Part shown: positions 36,019 through 44,749 of the stretch, piece after piece
Layout of the letters: each line of letters opens with the position of its first letter
How positions within the stretch are numbered: the stretch's first letter is position 1
Assembly: GCF_013178945.1 (NCBI RefSeq)
Contig: NZ_JABFDM010000003.1
Coordinates: 784,406-848,405 of the forward strand
Direction: 5' to 3'
Origin: Bradyrhizobium aeschynomenes
GTDB lineage: Bacteria > Pseudomonadota > Alphaproteobacteria > Rhizobiales > Xanthobacteraceae
DNA: 64,000 nt
Notes under the pieces: generated by a model
What the model was told of the DNA's origin: nothing
The model's input: only the letters and a program-made list of their open reading frames with translations
The model's database searches: none
Made by a program: the position numbers and the translations under genes

Positions 36019-36378
36019 ATGCGTTGTGCTGTTTCGGTAGGACCGATTGTCGCCTTTTGTGTCGCCCTGATCGGCACGAGTGCTCCGTCTCGTGCCGAGG
36101 ATCTCAACGACTATCCGACCTCGGCCCGGGCCGAATATGTGTTCGGCTGCATGAAGGCGAATGGCGAGTCCCGCCAGTCGATCGCGCAATGCTCCTGCTC
36201 GATCGACGTGATCGCCTCGATCATTCCCTACGAGCGCTATGTCACGGCCGAGACCGTCCTCAGCATGTCCCAGGTGCGCAGCAACCTCGGCACTCAGTTC
36301 CGCACCTCCGAGCAGGCCGCCAATGCGCTGAACGATCTCCGCCGGGCGCAGGCCGAAGCCGAAGTGAGATGCTTCTGA
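36019..36378 (+). CDS. Small secreted Cys-rich hypothetical protein
   Basis: The ATG at 36019 has GGAGGA upstream; an in-frame ATG lies at 36001. The product (119 residues) has a signal peptide ending near APSRA. The mature part holds FGCMKANGESRQ, the CSCS motif (SIAQCSCSIDVIASII) and a terminal VRCF. Unrecognised family. It sits between the ABC operon and the SoxYZ-like gene inside the quinoprotein island. Confidence 0.6.
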   Translation: MRCAVSVGPIVAFCVALIGTSAPSRAEDLNDYPTSARAEYVFGCMKANGESRQSIAQCSCSIDVIASIIPYERYVTAETVLSMSQVRSNLGTQFRTSEQAANALNDLRRAQAEAEVRCF

Positions 36379-36401
36379 TGCCGTTCGGCCTTGCCTCTCC
36401 A

Positions 36402-37223
36402 TCAGGTGCCTGAACCCTCCGCCGGCCACTCGCGCTCGAACACATGGCCCTGCGTATCCCGGGCTTCTGCACGGAAGTGCTTGGCGCCGTTGGATACATA
36501 GGTGAAGCGGATGTTCGGGTCCTCCGAGATCGAAATGCCGCCCTCGACCGACAGCACGAGGCTGCCGTCCTGCGACAGCGTCAGCTGGTCGACGAAGAAG
36601 GCGGGGATGTAGAGCTGCGTCAACTGGTCCATCTGCAGTCCGGAATTGTTCGGATGGCCGACCATCACCTGAGCTTCACGCATGCCGCTGGTGGCGCCTT
36701 CGCCGGCTTGCGCGAACTGCCGGTAACGCATCTGGCCGATCCGCGCCTTGGCCTCGTCCGGATTCTTCGCGGCCGGCGCCGAGCAGCCGCCGGAGGCCTT
36801 CACGAACGTCTTCACGACGTAGAGCTGGCCGTCGGTCAGCTCGGCCACGGCATGTACATCCGTGTAGTTGTTTACGCGGACGCGGGTCGAGATCGCGGTC
36901 ACGTTGGCATCGGGGCCGAGCGTGAACTTGGCCGCCATCGGCGCCGGATTCTGGTCGATCACCAGCGTGATGGTCCTGATGCGGCGCCCATCGGCCGGGG
37001 ACAGCCTGCTGCGCAGGGTGACCGGAACCACCGAGGCATCCTCGGCGCGCGTCGGCATCTCGATCGACAGCACATTGGCGCCGTCCTGCATCGCCTTGTT
37101 GTTGAAGATGTCCTGGACCAGTCCCGGCCAGGGATCGTAGCCATCGGCGGCTTTCGCAGGTGCGAATGCAAATGCGAGGCATACCCCGAGAAGCAATGTG
37201 GACGGCAGGCGGAGCCGGATCAT
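36402..37223 (-). CDS. Quinoprotein dehydrogenase-associated SoxYZ-like carrier protein
   Basis: A 273-residue periplasmic protein with signal peptide (MIRLRLPSTLLLGVCLAFAF, cut near AKA). It looks like a SoxY domain joined to a SoxZ domain. The N-terminal part ends in the carrier-arm motif ASGGCSAPAAK (Cys147), resembling the SoxY GGCGG arm, and the C-terminal part (residues about 170-273) resembles SoxZ (VMVGHPNNSGLQMD, then ISEDPNIRFTYV). Such fusions are known beside PQQ dehydrogenases. It follows the zinc hydrolase gene by 56 bases in one operon. What the Cys carries is unknown. Confidence 0.85.
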   Translation of the reverse strand: MIRLRLPSTLLLGVCLAFAFAPAKAADGYDPWPGLVQDIFNNKAMQDGANVLSIEMPTRAEDASVVPVTLRSRLSPADGRRIRTITLVIDQNPAPMAAKFTLGPDANVTAISTRVRVNNYTDVHAVAELTDGQLYVVKTFVKASGGCSAPAAKNPDEAKARIGQMRYRQFAQAGEGATSGMREAQVMVGHPNNSGLQMDQLTQLYIPAFFVDQLTLSQDGSLVLSVEGGISISEDPNIRFTYVSNGAKHFRAEARDTQGHVFEREWPAEGSGT

Positions 37224-37279
37224 GGCGCAGTCCTCCAAGAGCGTTCTGGCAGGCTGACGATCATAGCGCGTCCCCGAGT

Positions 37280-38206
37280 TCATTCCCATTCCAATTCCGA
37301 GAATGCCGCCGTGGCGTTGCGCGCATTATAGTCGCCAAACAGCTCCCATTTGTCCCGTTCCGATCTGGCGGCTCCCGCCGCATCCGCAATCGGCTTGCCC
37401 GCCTTGATCAGCCCGCGAACGTCGCTGGCCAATGTGTCGAGGTAGCGGTGCTCATCGCTGAGCGCCAGTGGCCATTCACTGACGGGTCCATGACCCGGCA
37501 CCACGCGCGCGGCGGGGATCGTCGCCAGCCCCGCAAGGTCCGCAATCCAGCCACGCAGGCTGCCATCCATGACGGGGATGTGGCGCAGGAATACGAGATC
37601 GCCGGCAAACAGGATCCGGCTCCGGTCATCATAGACGGTGAGGTCGCAGTCGCTATGTGCGGTGCTCCAGGCCTTCAGCGTGAGCGCGCGGCCGCCCAGG
37701 TCGAGCACCGTCTGGTCGTCGACGAGGATCGCAGGGGCGACGAGGCGCACCTCGTCGATCAACTCGGCGCCCATCAGCCGGCGGAACGCCTCGATATAAT
37801 GCGGTCCGCGCACGGCGAGCGCGCGGGGCAGGTTCTTGGCGCCGACGAAGTTCGTTCCCTCGCCCTCGAAGGCGGCGTTCCCGAACACGTGATCCGGGTG
37901 AGCATGGGTGTTGATGACATAGCGGACCGGCTTGGTGGTGCGGGCGCGGATCGCCGCGAGCAGAGCGCGTCCTTCCCGGACGCTGCCGCCGGTGTCGATA
38001 ACGGCGACCGCGTCGTTGCCGATGACGAAGCCGACATTGGCGATGGCGCCTTCGTTCTCGGCGTTCATGAGCGCCGTCTGGCCGATATGCACGAACACGC
38101 CGGGCGCGATCTCGCTGACCTCGAGTTGTGACGCCCCGGCATCGGCCGAGCTGCCGATCGCAACAGCGCCCCATGCGGCGATGGCGAGAATGAGTTGCTT
38201 CACCAT
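37280..38206 (-). CDS. Quinoprotein relay system zinc metallohydrolase (metallo-beta-lactamase fold)
   Basis: A 308-residue exported protein with signal peptide ([23 protein letters not shown]). The metallo-beta-lactamase zinc motif is [11 protein letters not shown], with further ligands in [11 protein letters not shown] and PGHGPVSEW. It belongs with the quinoprotein-linked zinc hydrolases found next to SoxYZ-like carriers and precedes that gene here. By analogy with SoxYZ-dependent hydrolases it may act on the carrier-bound group; that is inference. Confidence 0.87.
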   Translation of the reverse strand: MVKQLILAIAAWGAVAIGSSADAGASQLEVSEIAPGVFVHIGQTALMNAENEGAIANVGFVIGNDAVAVIDTGGSVREGRALLAAIRARTTKPVRYVINTHAHPDHVFGNAAFEGEGTNFVGAKNLPRALAVRGPHYIEAFRRLMGAELIDEVRLVAPAILVDDQTVLDLGGRALTLKAWSTAHSDCDLTVYDDRSRILFAGDLVFLRHIPVMDGSLRGWIADLAGLATIPAARVVPGHGPVSEWPLALSDEHRYLDTLASDVRGLIKAGKPIADAAGAARSERDKWELFGDYNARNATAAFSELEWE

Positions 38207-38358
38207 TGGCTCGCCTTGCTCATGTGCGACGTCCCGCGGACGCTGCAGTGCAACACCGGGTCAACTCTTCGCGATGACAGCAGCTGTTGCGCCCGCGAGG
38301 CAGGCAGCCTAGCATTTTCGAAAATACCTCGATGCGCTCCATAGGGATGGAAATAAGA

Positions 38359-39228
38359 ATGACGAAGCGTCGCACTGTCATCTGCTCGCTGGCCGTTGCC
38401 GCTGGGCTTAGTCTGCTCGGACCGGCCGCCTGTTACGCCCAGAGCAATGACGGCCTGGACCTGTCGATCGAGCTGGTCGATCCCAAAGTGCTGAGGGTCT
38501 GCGCCGACCCCCGCAACCTGCCGTTCTCCAACGAGAAGGGCGAGGGCTTCGAGAACAAGCTGGCCGACTTCCTGGCCGCCAAGCTGCAGAAGAAGGTCGA
38601 CTATACGTTCTTTCCGCAGGCGACGGGCTTCGTGCGCATGACGCTCGGGTCGCATCGCTGCGACGTCATCATGGGCTTCCCGCAAGGGGATGATCTGGTG
38701 CAGAGCACGAGTCCCTACTACCGGACGGCCTACGCGATCGTGACGAAGCCGGGCTCCGAGCTTGCCGACGTGACGACACTGGAGGACGCCAAGCTCAAGG
38801 GCAAGCACATCGGCATCGTCGCGGGGACGCCGCCCGCGACCAACATGGCGCTCGCCGGGCTGATGCCGACGGCGAAGCCCTATCCCCTGATGATCGATAC
38901 GCGCGTGGACTCCTCGGCCGAGGCGATGATCAACGACCTGAAGTCCGGCGAGATCGATGCGGGCGTGCTGTGGGGGCCGATGGCCGGCTACTATGCCAAG
39001 CAGGCGAGCCCGCAACTCCACGTGACGCCGCTCGTCAAGGAGACGTCGGGGCCGAAGCTGATCTACCGGATCGCCATGGGCGTGCGCGGCGCTGACCAGA
39101 ACTGGCGCCGGCAGCTCAACAAGCTGATCCAGGAGAACCAAAGCGAGATCAACAAGATCCTGCTCGACTACGGCGTGCCGCTGCTGGATGAGAGCAATCA
39201 TCTGATCACCGCGGAGGCTGCCAAGTAG
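38359..39228 (+). CDS. Quinoprotein dehydrogenase-associated substrate-binding protein (MxaJ/XoxJ family)
   Basis: A 289-residue periplasmic protein starting MTKRRTVICSLAVAAGLSLLG with cleavage near CYAQ. Solute-binding fold type 3 features: LRVCADPRNLPFSNEKGEG, FFPQATGFVRMTLGSHRCDVIMGFP and LKGKHIGIVAGTPPATNMA. This subfamily is tied to PQQ alcohol dehydrogenases. It forms a two-gene operon with the CxxxCW protein five bases downstream. Earlier in-frame Met codons (38287, 38332, 38347) are possible starts. Confidence 0.87.
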   Translation: MTKRRTVICSLAVAAGLSLLGPAACYAQSNDGLDLSIELVDPKVLRVCADPRNLPFSNEKGEGFENKLADFLAAKLQKKVDYTFFPQATGFVRMTLGSHRCDVIMGFPQGDDLVQSTSPYYRTAYAIVTKPGSELADVTTLEDAKLKGKHIGIVAGTPPATNMALAGLMPTAKPYPLMIDTRVDSSAEAMINDLKSGEIDAGVLWGPMAGYYAKQASPQLHVTPLVKETSGPKLIYRIAMGVRGADQNWRRQLNKLIQENQSEINKILLDYGVPLLDESNHLITAEAAK

Positions 39229-39233
39229 GCACC

Positions 39234-39797
39234 ATGCTCGTTCGGCTCACCGCAGCTGTCTTGGCCGGCGTGCTGCTGCTGATCGCAGCGGCCGCATGGG
39301 CTGATGAACTCGTGGCCGAGCCGGACAGCTATCGGACCGAGAACTACCGCGCGCCGGTGCCGACCACGCTGGCCGGCGCGCGTGTGCTGTCGACGCAGGA
39401 CACCGAAACGATCTGGCGCGCCAGGTCCGCCGCCTTCATCGACGTGCTGCCGCGGCCGCCCAAGCCGAAGAACCTGCCGGCCGGAACGGTGTGGCGCGAG
39501 CAGCCGCGCCTCGACATTCCCGGCAGCATCTGGCTGCCTGACACCGGCTATGGCGTGCTGGCGGCGCCGACGGAGGACTACCTGAAGCGCGGCCTTGCAC
39601 GCGCGTCCGACGGCGATTTGGGTCGTTTGCTCGTGTTCTACTGCCTCGAAGACTGCTGGATGTCGTGGAACGCCGCCAAGCGCGCGCTGACCTACGGCTA
39701 CCGCAACGTCGCCTGGTACCCCGACGGCACTGATGGCTGGGCTCGCGCCGACCTGCCGCTGCAGCAGACGCAGCCAGAGCCGCGGACGGAGGAGTGA
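39234..39797 (+). CDS. PQQ-dependent catabolism-associated Cys-Trp motif protein (rhodanese-like)
   Basis: A 187-residue exported protein (signal MLVRLTAAVLAGVLLLIAAA, cut near AWA). It has a rhodanese-like fold with FIDVLPRPPKP and the family's Cys-Trp motif, here FYCLEDCWMSWNAAK, that is Cys-x3-Cys-Trp. The family is found almost only with PQQ alcohol dehydrogenase systems and may handle thiol or persulfide chemistry in the periplasm. It is co-transcribed with the preceding binding-protein gene. Confidence 0.88.
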   Translation: MLVRLTAAVLAGVLLLIAAAAWADELVAEPDSYRTENYRAPVPTTLAGARVLSTQDTETIWRARSAAFIDVLPRPPKPKNLPAGTVWREQPRLDIPGSIWLPDTGYGVLAAPTEDYLKRGLARASDGDLGRLLVFYCLEDCWMSWNAAKRALTYGYRNVAWYPDGTDGWARADLPLQQTQPEPRTEE

Positions 39798-39835
39798 GTA
39801 CGCAAGCTCGCACAGGCGAATGCCGCTGCTGACTA

Positions 39836-39930
39836 TCTTGCTCGCCATGCCCGGGCTTGACCCGGGCGTCCACCTGTTACCGCGCGGGATGACGTGGATG
39901 GCCGGGACAAGCCCGGCCATGGCGGTGTGG
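39836..39930. repeat. Dispersed palindromic repeat (CATGCCCGGGCTTG type)
   Basis: CCATGCCCGGGCTTGACCCGG near 39846 faces GGCCGGGACAAGCCCGGCCA near 39900, around GGGATGACGTGGATGG. Elements of this kind are recalled as common between genes in Bradyrhizobium. It lies between two convergent genes of the quinoprotein island. Confidence 0.6.
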
Positions 39931-39988
39931 GAGCGGCGGTGCAATCGCTCGACATTATCCTCTGGTCTGGCGAGCGGCATGCGGTCAG

Positions 39989-40600
39989 CTACTCCATGTC
40001 CTGCTGGATCTCGCGCGCGAGCGCGAACAGGCGCTGGTCGATCGCGGTCGGGACCTCGCAGACGAACTTCATCACGCGCCGGCGGTCCTCGAAGATGCGC
40101 GTCTCCCAGTTCAGCTGGTTGGTCATCTCCTCGATCTTCGCCTGATCCTGCGAGGCGCTGCTGTGCATTTCCTGGAGCGCGATGGTGTCGCCGCGCACCT
40201 TGTCGACGGCCTCGCGCTGCTTGCGCATCACGCGTTCGAGGCCATTCATGACCGAGGTCCGCTGGGCGTTGAGGGTGTCGAACAGGCCGGCGAACAGCAG
40301 CTTGCCCTTGCGGGTCTTCTCTTCGGCCGTGCCGGTGAGGAAATCGGCGACGTCCTTCTGCGCCTGCTCCAGCGGGATGCGGCGTGCGGCGAGCTTCGCG
40401 ACGAGCTCGGCAATCTTGGCATCGTCCTTCCAGCTCGTGCCGACATCGTCGATCGGGGGGCCGGCCCAGACCGCTGCAATCGAGATCTCCGGCACCTTGG
40501 CCTGCGGGCAGGGCCAGTCGGGATAGCGCGGATCGGCCGCGTGCGCGGTGCCGGCCGATGCGATCAGGCCGATGGCCAGCAATATCGATCTCACCCTCAT
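39989..40600 (-). CDS. Exported coiled-coil protein of the PQQ-associated ABC operon
   Basis: A 203-residue protein whose ATG overlaps the permease stop as ATGA, so it is translationally coupled. A signal peptide (MRVRSILLAIGLIASAGTAHA) is followed by DPRYPDWPCPQAKVPEIS and a long helical region (about residues 60-195) rich in Glu, Lys, Arg and Gln (VMRKQREAVDKVRGDTIALQ, DQAKIEEMTNQLNWE) that should form coiled coil. I do not recognise the family. By position it is a periplasmic part or helper of the transporter. Confidence 0.75.
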   Translation of the reverse strand: MRVRSILLAIGLIASAGTAHAADPRYPDWPCPQAKVPEISIAAVWAGPPIDDVGTSWKDDAKIAELVAKLAARRIPLEQAQKDVADFLTGTAEEKTRKGKLLFAGLFDTLNAQRTSVMNGLERVMRKQREAVDKVRGDTIALQEMHSSASQDQAKIEEMTNQLNWETRIFEDRRRVMKFVCEVPTAIDQRLFALAREIQQDME

Positions 40601-41451
40601 GCCTCGCCTCCGGGACCACGCCTGACAAACCCGCGCGACGGATCGTAGGCCAGGATCGCGCCGATCATGAACACGGCGGTGCAGCCGCCGACCACGGCCA
40701 GCGAGACCCAGTTCAGCTTGCCGTACAGCGCAAACCGAATGAGCTCGACCGCGTGGGTGAAGGGGTTGGTTTCGCAGAGATACGCAAGCCACGGGCTGCC
40801 TTCCTCGACGCGCCACAAGGGGTAGAGCGCCGACGAGGCGAAGAACATCGGGAAAATCACGAAGTTCATGACGCCGGCAAAGTTCTCCAGCTGCTTGATG
40901 CCGGAGGAGATCAGCATGCCCAGCGCGCCGAGCATCAAGCCGGACAGGATCAGGGCCGGCAGCACGGTGAGATAGCCCATTGGCGGCGGCGTGATGTCCC
41001 AGAACCAGGCGATGACCAGGAAGGCGTAGACCTGGAGCACGGAGACGGCGGTGCCGGCGAGGAGCTTGCAGAACAGCAGATAGCCGCGCGGCAGCGGGCT
41101 CACGAGGAGAGTGCGCATGTTGCCCATCTCGCGGTCGTAGACCATCGACAGCGACGACTGCATGCCGTTGAACAGCTGGATCATCGCCATCAGGCCGGGC
41201 GCGATATAGACCTCGTAGAGAATGTAGGTCTCGTAGGGCGGGATGATCGATATGCCGAGCACCTGACGGAAGCCGGCAGCGAAGATGAACAGCCACACCA
41301 GCGGCCGCACCAGCGCCGAGACGAAACGCTCGCGCTGATGCAGGAAGCGGAGCCCCTCGCGCCAGACGATGCCGATGAGGCAGGTGACGTATTCGCCCGC
41401 CGAGAAGCCGCTGCGTGCGGGCGCGGGTGAGTGGACGGTCGTGACGGTCAT
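40597..41451 (-). CDS. ABC-2 type permease of the PQQ-dependent alcohol dehydrogenase system (PedC-like)
   Basis: A 284-residue inner-membrane protein with about six hydrophobic segments (LVRPLVWLFIFAAGF, YLTVLPALILSGLMLGALG, FAGVMNFVIFPMFFASS) and the ABC-2 loop MREMGNMRTLL-type (YDREMGNMRTLLVSPLPR). ABC-2 permeases usually export, which is notable for a system paired with a binding protein. Its start overlaps the ATPase stop by four bases. Homologous Ped/Lut transporters of other bacteria have been linked to lanthanide supply. Confidence 0.88.
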   Translation of the reverse strand: MTVTTVHSPAPARSGFSAGEYVTCLIGIVWREGLRFLHQRERFVSALVRPLVWLFIFAAGFRQVLGISIIPPYETYILYEVYIAPGLMAMIQLFNGMQSSLSMVYDREMGNMRTLLVSPLPRGYLLFCKLLAGTAVSVLQVYAFLVIAWFWDITPPPMGYLTVLPALILSGLMLGALGMLISSGIKQLENFAGVMNFVIFPMFFASSALYPLWRVEEGSPWLAYLCETNPFTHAVELIRFALYGKLNWVSLAVVGGCTAVFMIGAILAYDPSRGFVRRGPGGEA

Positions 41452-42278
41452 GACTCTGCGCTCCGCAGCGAAGAAGCGCTGGACTGGCTGGCCTGTGTCG
41501 TCAACCGTGCAAACGCGGCATTCACGTCGGAGGCGCCGGCCTCGGCGATCACCTGCGGCACGAGACCGCGCGCCAGCACGCGGCCCTGATGCAGCACCAC
41601 GAGATCATCCGTCGCGGCGATCTCGTCGAACAGATGCGTCGCCCAGAGTACGCCGATGCCCTGCTCGGTGACGAGCTGGCGGACATGACCGACGATGTCG
41701 GCCCGGGCCTTGACGTCGAGCCCGACGGTGGCCTCGTCGAGCAGCAGCAGGCGCGGTCGGTGCAGCAGCGCGCGGGCGATCTCCAGGCGGCGCATCTGGC
41801 CGCCGGAGAGGTCGCGCACCTTGTTGCCGGCGCGGTCGGCGAGGCCGATGCGGGCCAGCAGCTCCTCGCTCCGGGTAAGGGCCTCGCGGCGCGCAATGCC
41901 GTGCAGCGCGGCGTGGTAAAGCAGGTTTTGCCGCAGCGACAAATCGAGATCGACCGTGCGCGGCTGGAACACGACGCCGAGCAGCCGCAGCGCCTCGCCC
42001 GGCGTGCGGCCGATGTCATGGCCGAAGATGTTGATCTGTCCGGACTGAACTGCGAACAGCCGCGTGATCAGCGAGAACAGCGTGCTCTTGCCGGCGCCGT
42101 TGAGGCCGAGCAGGGCGGTGAAGCTCGCAGGCCGCACGGCGAAGCTGACGTCGTTGAGCGCCTTGCGCGCGCCGTAGGAATGGCTGACACCGGCGACCGA
42201 CAGCGCCGGGATCTGATCGGGCGCCGGCTGCGCCGTGGGGCTCGTCGCGTCGAGGGCGGGTGCGTTCTGCGTCATCAT
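41448..42278 (-). CDS. ABC transporter ATP-binding subunit of the PQQ-dependent alcohol dehydrogenase system
   Basis: A 276-residue ATPase: Walker A LLGLNGAGKST, Q-loop VVFQPRTVDLDLS, signature LSGGQMRRLEIARA, Walker B RLLLLDEATVGLD, H-loop WATHLFDEI. The ATG at 42278 overlaps the propeller stop as ATGA. An N-terminal extension of about 25 Ala/Pro-rich residues precedes the ABC domain. It is coupled on both sides (propeller upstream, permease downstream). Confidence 0.92.
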   Translation of the reverse strand: MMTQNAPALDATSPTAQPAPDQIPALSVAGVSHSYGARKALNDVSFAVRPASFTALLGLNGAGKSTLFSLITRLFAVQSGQINIFGHDIGRTPGEALRLLGVVFQPRTVDLDLSLRQNLLYHAALHGIARREALTRSEELLARIGLADRAGNKVRDLSGGQMRRLEIARALLHRPRLLLLDEATVGLDVKARADIVGHVRQLVTEQGIGVLWATHLFDEIAATDDLVVLHQGRVLARGLVPQVIAEAGASDVNAAFARLTTQASQSSASSLRSAES

Positions 42279-43291
42279 GGCTGTGCAATCGTGATGCCCC
42301 AGGGCAGCTCGCCGACCTGGATGGTCTTGATCACCTTCTGCGCGGCCACGTCGATCACCGAGACGTCGTTGGAGACGCCGTTGGTGACGAGCAGATATTT
42401 CTCGTCCGGCGTGAACTCCATGTGCCAGACGCGCTGTCCGACCAGCAGATATTTCTTCACCTCGTGGGTCGTTCCGTCGACGACGGCTACGCGGTTGGCG
42501 GGACCGAGCGCGACGAAGCCGGTCTTGCCGTCCTTGGTCAGGGCGATGCCGACCGGCTGGATCGCCTCGCTGCGCAGGCCGGGCACGGCGAACTTGATCT
42601 TGCCCGTCACCTCGCGCTTGGCCGGATCGATGATCGAGACGGTGCCGCCGATCTCGGCCGACACCCACAGCTCGGAGCCGTCGCTCTTGAACTCGGCGTA
42701 GCGCGGCCGCGCATCGACCAGCACATTCGCCACGATCTTTCGCGTCGCCGTGTCGATGAAATGCGCCATGTTGGTGGTCTCTGACGTGCAGATCAGGATC
42801 TTGCCGTCGGGGCTCAGCATCATGCCTTCCGGCTCGACGCCCACCTGGACGTCGCCGATGCGGATGCGCTTCTCGAGGTCGAGCACGGTGACGGTGTTGT
42901 CGTTCTCGTTGGCGACATAGAGCGTCTTGCCCTGGGCATCCTGCGCGAACAGCTCGGGATCGGGGCCGGAGGGCAGGGTGTCGACCACCTCCATCTTCTT
43001 GGCATCGATCACCTGGATGGTGTCGTCGTCGCCGACCGCCACCATCACGAACTTGCCGTCCCGGGTGAACGCAATCCCGCGTGGGCGCTGGCCGACCTTG
43101 ATGGTCTTGGTCACGGTCCAGCTGTCGGTGTCGATGACGGAGACCGTGTTGCCTTTTTCGTTCGAGACGAAGGCGACGTAGGCGGAGGCGGGAGCGATGG
43201 CGGCAAGTGAGAGTGCGGCGGCGAGCAGGCCAGCTGCTACGTTGAAGCGTTGCGGGAAAGGCTTACGGGCCTTGCCAGCCAAGCTTGCCAC
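42275..43291 (-). CDS. PQQ-dependent catabolism-associated beta-propeller protein
   Basis: A periplasmic seven-bladed YVTN-type propeller. Repeats such as NTVSVIDTDSWTVTKTIKVG, DTIQVIDAKKMEVVDTL, NTVTVLDLEKRIRIGDV and NDVSVIDVAAQKVIKTIQVG run through the chain. The GTG at 43291, with GGGAGAGA upstream, gives a compact signal peptide ending IAPASA; ATG codons at 43333 and 43369 would lengthen the leader. The product is about 338 residues. It is encoded between the ABC binding protein and ATPase in the same operon. Propellers of this family occur only with PQQ alcohol systems; role unknown. Confidence 0.87.
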   Translation of the reverse strand: MASLAGKARKPFPQRFNVAAGLLAAALSLAAIAPASAYVAFVSNEKGNTVSVIDTDSWTVTKTIKVGQRPRGIAFTRDGKFVMVAVGDDDTIQVIDAKKMEVVDTLPSGPDPELFAQDAQGKTLYVANENDNTVTVLDLEKRIRIGDVQVGVEPEGMMLSPDGKILICTSETTNMAHFIDTATRKIVANVLVDARPRYAEFKSDGSELWVSAEIGGTVSIIDPAKREVTGKIKFAVPGLRSEAIQPVGIALTKDGKTGFVALGPANRVAVVDGTTHEVKKYLLVGQRVWHMEFTPDEKYLLVTNGVSNDVSVIDVAAQKVIKTIQVGELPWGITIAQP

Positions 43292-43467
43292 TCGCTGATC
43301 TCTCCCTCGATCTGAAATTTGATGCGGAGACATCGCGTCACGGCCGGTGCGCCCCCTCTCCTCGTTCATCGCTCTCTCACGGATAGGCGTTTCCGACAAA
43401 CCGCGTTTCTCATGGTGCATCTGATCGGTCGGACTAATCATCTTCATCAGCATGGTTCGATCCGACA

Positions 43468-44676
43468 TCATTGCAGCTTGCACTTGGTTTCGGGGCGGTC
43501 GACACCGAGCGTGTCGAGCTCGGAGACCTGGTGCAGGAAACCCTCCTGCGGGGAGACCGAGACGATCATGCGGCCGTCGGCGAGCAGGATCGGCTGGCGG
43601 AGTTGCAGGTTCCAGTCGCGCAAAGAGAGCCGCGTGCCCTTGAAGGCGGCGATGGTGAAGTTCGGGCCCTTGAGATAGTCGCTCATCGCTTTGGTGTCGC
43701 CGGAGTTGGTGCGGGAGGCCGCTTCGCCGACCATGCGCACGGCCATCCAGGCCTGCATGTCCAAAGCGTCCATCCGGCGTGAGGCCAGCTTCATGAAGCG
43801 GTTCTGCAACTGCGTGGCGCCCCATTGGTCCTGCGCCGGGTCCCAGCTCGCCGGCCGCAGGCCTGCGGAGCCCGCGACAGGGCGCGCATCCCAGGTGCGA
43901 TAGGGCAAATAGTTGGCGAACACCTCGCTCTCGTCGGCCGCGACCAGCACATCGTAGGCAGGCGCCTTCTGCGTGAACACCGGCATCTGCCGCTGGATCA
44001 AGGTCACGCCGGAGTCGGTGCGGCGCGCCCCGCCGGTGTCCTCGAACGTGCGCTCCTCCACGATCTTGGCACCGAAGCGCGTCGCGGCGCGGCGCAGCGC
44101 ATCGGCGAACAGCTTGTCCTTGTCGTGAGAGCCGGTGACGAGCAGCCAGCGCTTCCACTGCTTCCACACCAGATATTGCGCGAGGCCGTCGGCGAGCATC
44201 GAGCGCGTCGGCGCGACGTGGATGACATTGGCGCGGCAGTCCTGCTCGCGCAGCCGGTCGTCGGTGGCGCCGACGTTGAGAAGCGTGATGCCACGGCCGC
44301 GCAGGCTGTCGGCGACCTTCAGCAACGCATCCGCCGGCAGATCCGCCAGGATGAAGCCCGTCTTTGCGGCGAGCTCGTTGGCAGCTTGCGCCGCGTCCTC
44401 GTCGTCCTTCACCCGACGGTCGACCAAGGTGAAACGCTGGTTGAGGAACTTGCCGGTGGTGTTGTTGTCCTCGATCGCGAGCTTCGCGCCGGCCACGCCG
44501 TCATCGGCCGCCGGCTGGTCGAGCGGCGACAAGGTCTGCGGCACGCCCGCGCGGCCGAGATAGCCGATCGCAATGTCGATCGGCTCCGCGGCGCGACTTG
44601 CGGTTGCGACGGCCACGAGGCCGACCGCGCCGATCAGGGATCGGGCCAGAACTCCAAGGACCACATGTCCTCCCAT
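43468..44676 (-). CDS. ABC substrate-binding protein of the PQQ-dependent alcohol dehydrogenase system
   Basis: A 402-residue periplasmic protein starting MGGHVVLGVLARSLIGAVGL with cleavage near SRAAEP. It has a type I (LivJ-like) binding fold: IDIAIGYLGRAGVPQTLSP, AKLAIEDNNTTGKF and LVTGSHDKDKLFADALRRAA. GAGGGAACA precedes the ATG. First gene of the operon binding protein-propeller-ATPase-permease-coiled coil. The 176-base gap before the propeller gene contains only the propeller leader options. Confidence 0.88.
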   Translation of the reverse strand: MGGHVVLGVLARSLIGAVGLVAVATASRAAEPIDIAIGYLGRAGVPQTLSPLDQPAADDGVAGAKLAIEDNNTTGKFLNQRFTLVDRRVKDDEDAAQAANELAAKTGFILADLPADALLKVADSLRGRGITLLNVGATDDRLREQDCRANVIHVAPTRSMLADGLAQYLVWKQWKRWLLVTGSHDKDKLFADALRRAATRFGAKIVEERTFEDTGGARRTDSGVTLIQRQMPVFTQKAPAYDVLVAADESEVFANYLPYRTWDARPVAGSAGLRPASWDPAQDQWGATQLQNRFMKLASRRMDALDMQAWMAVRMVGEAASRTNSGDTKAMSDYLKGPNFTIAAFKGTRLSLRDWNLQLRQPILLADGRMIVSVSPQEGFLHQVSELDTLGVDRPETKCKLQ

Positions 44677-44749
44677 TGTTCCCTCGGCGTTTTTCGGCGA
44701 GGTTTCGTCTTGCAAGATGAACGAATTGGCCTAGCTTTCAACCCCATCT

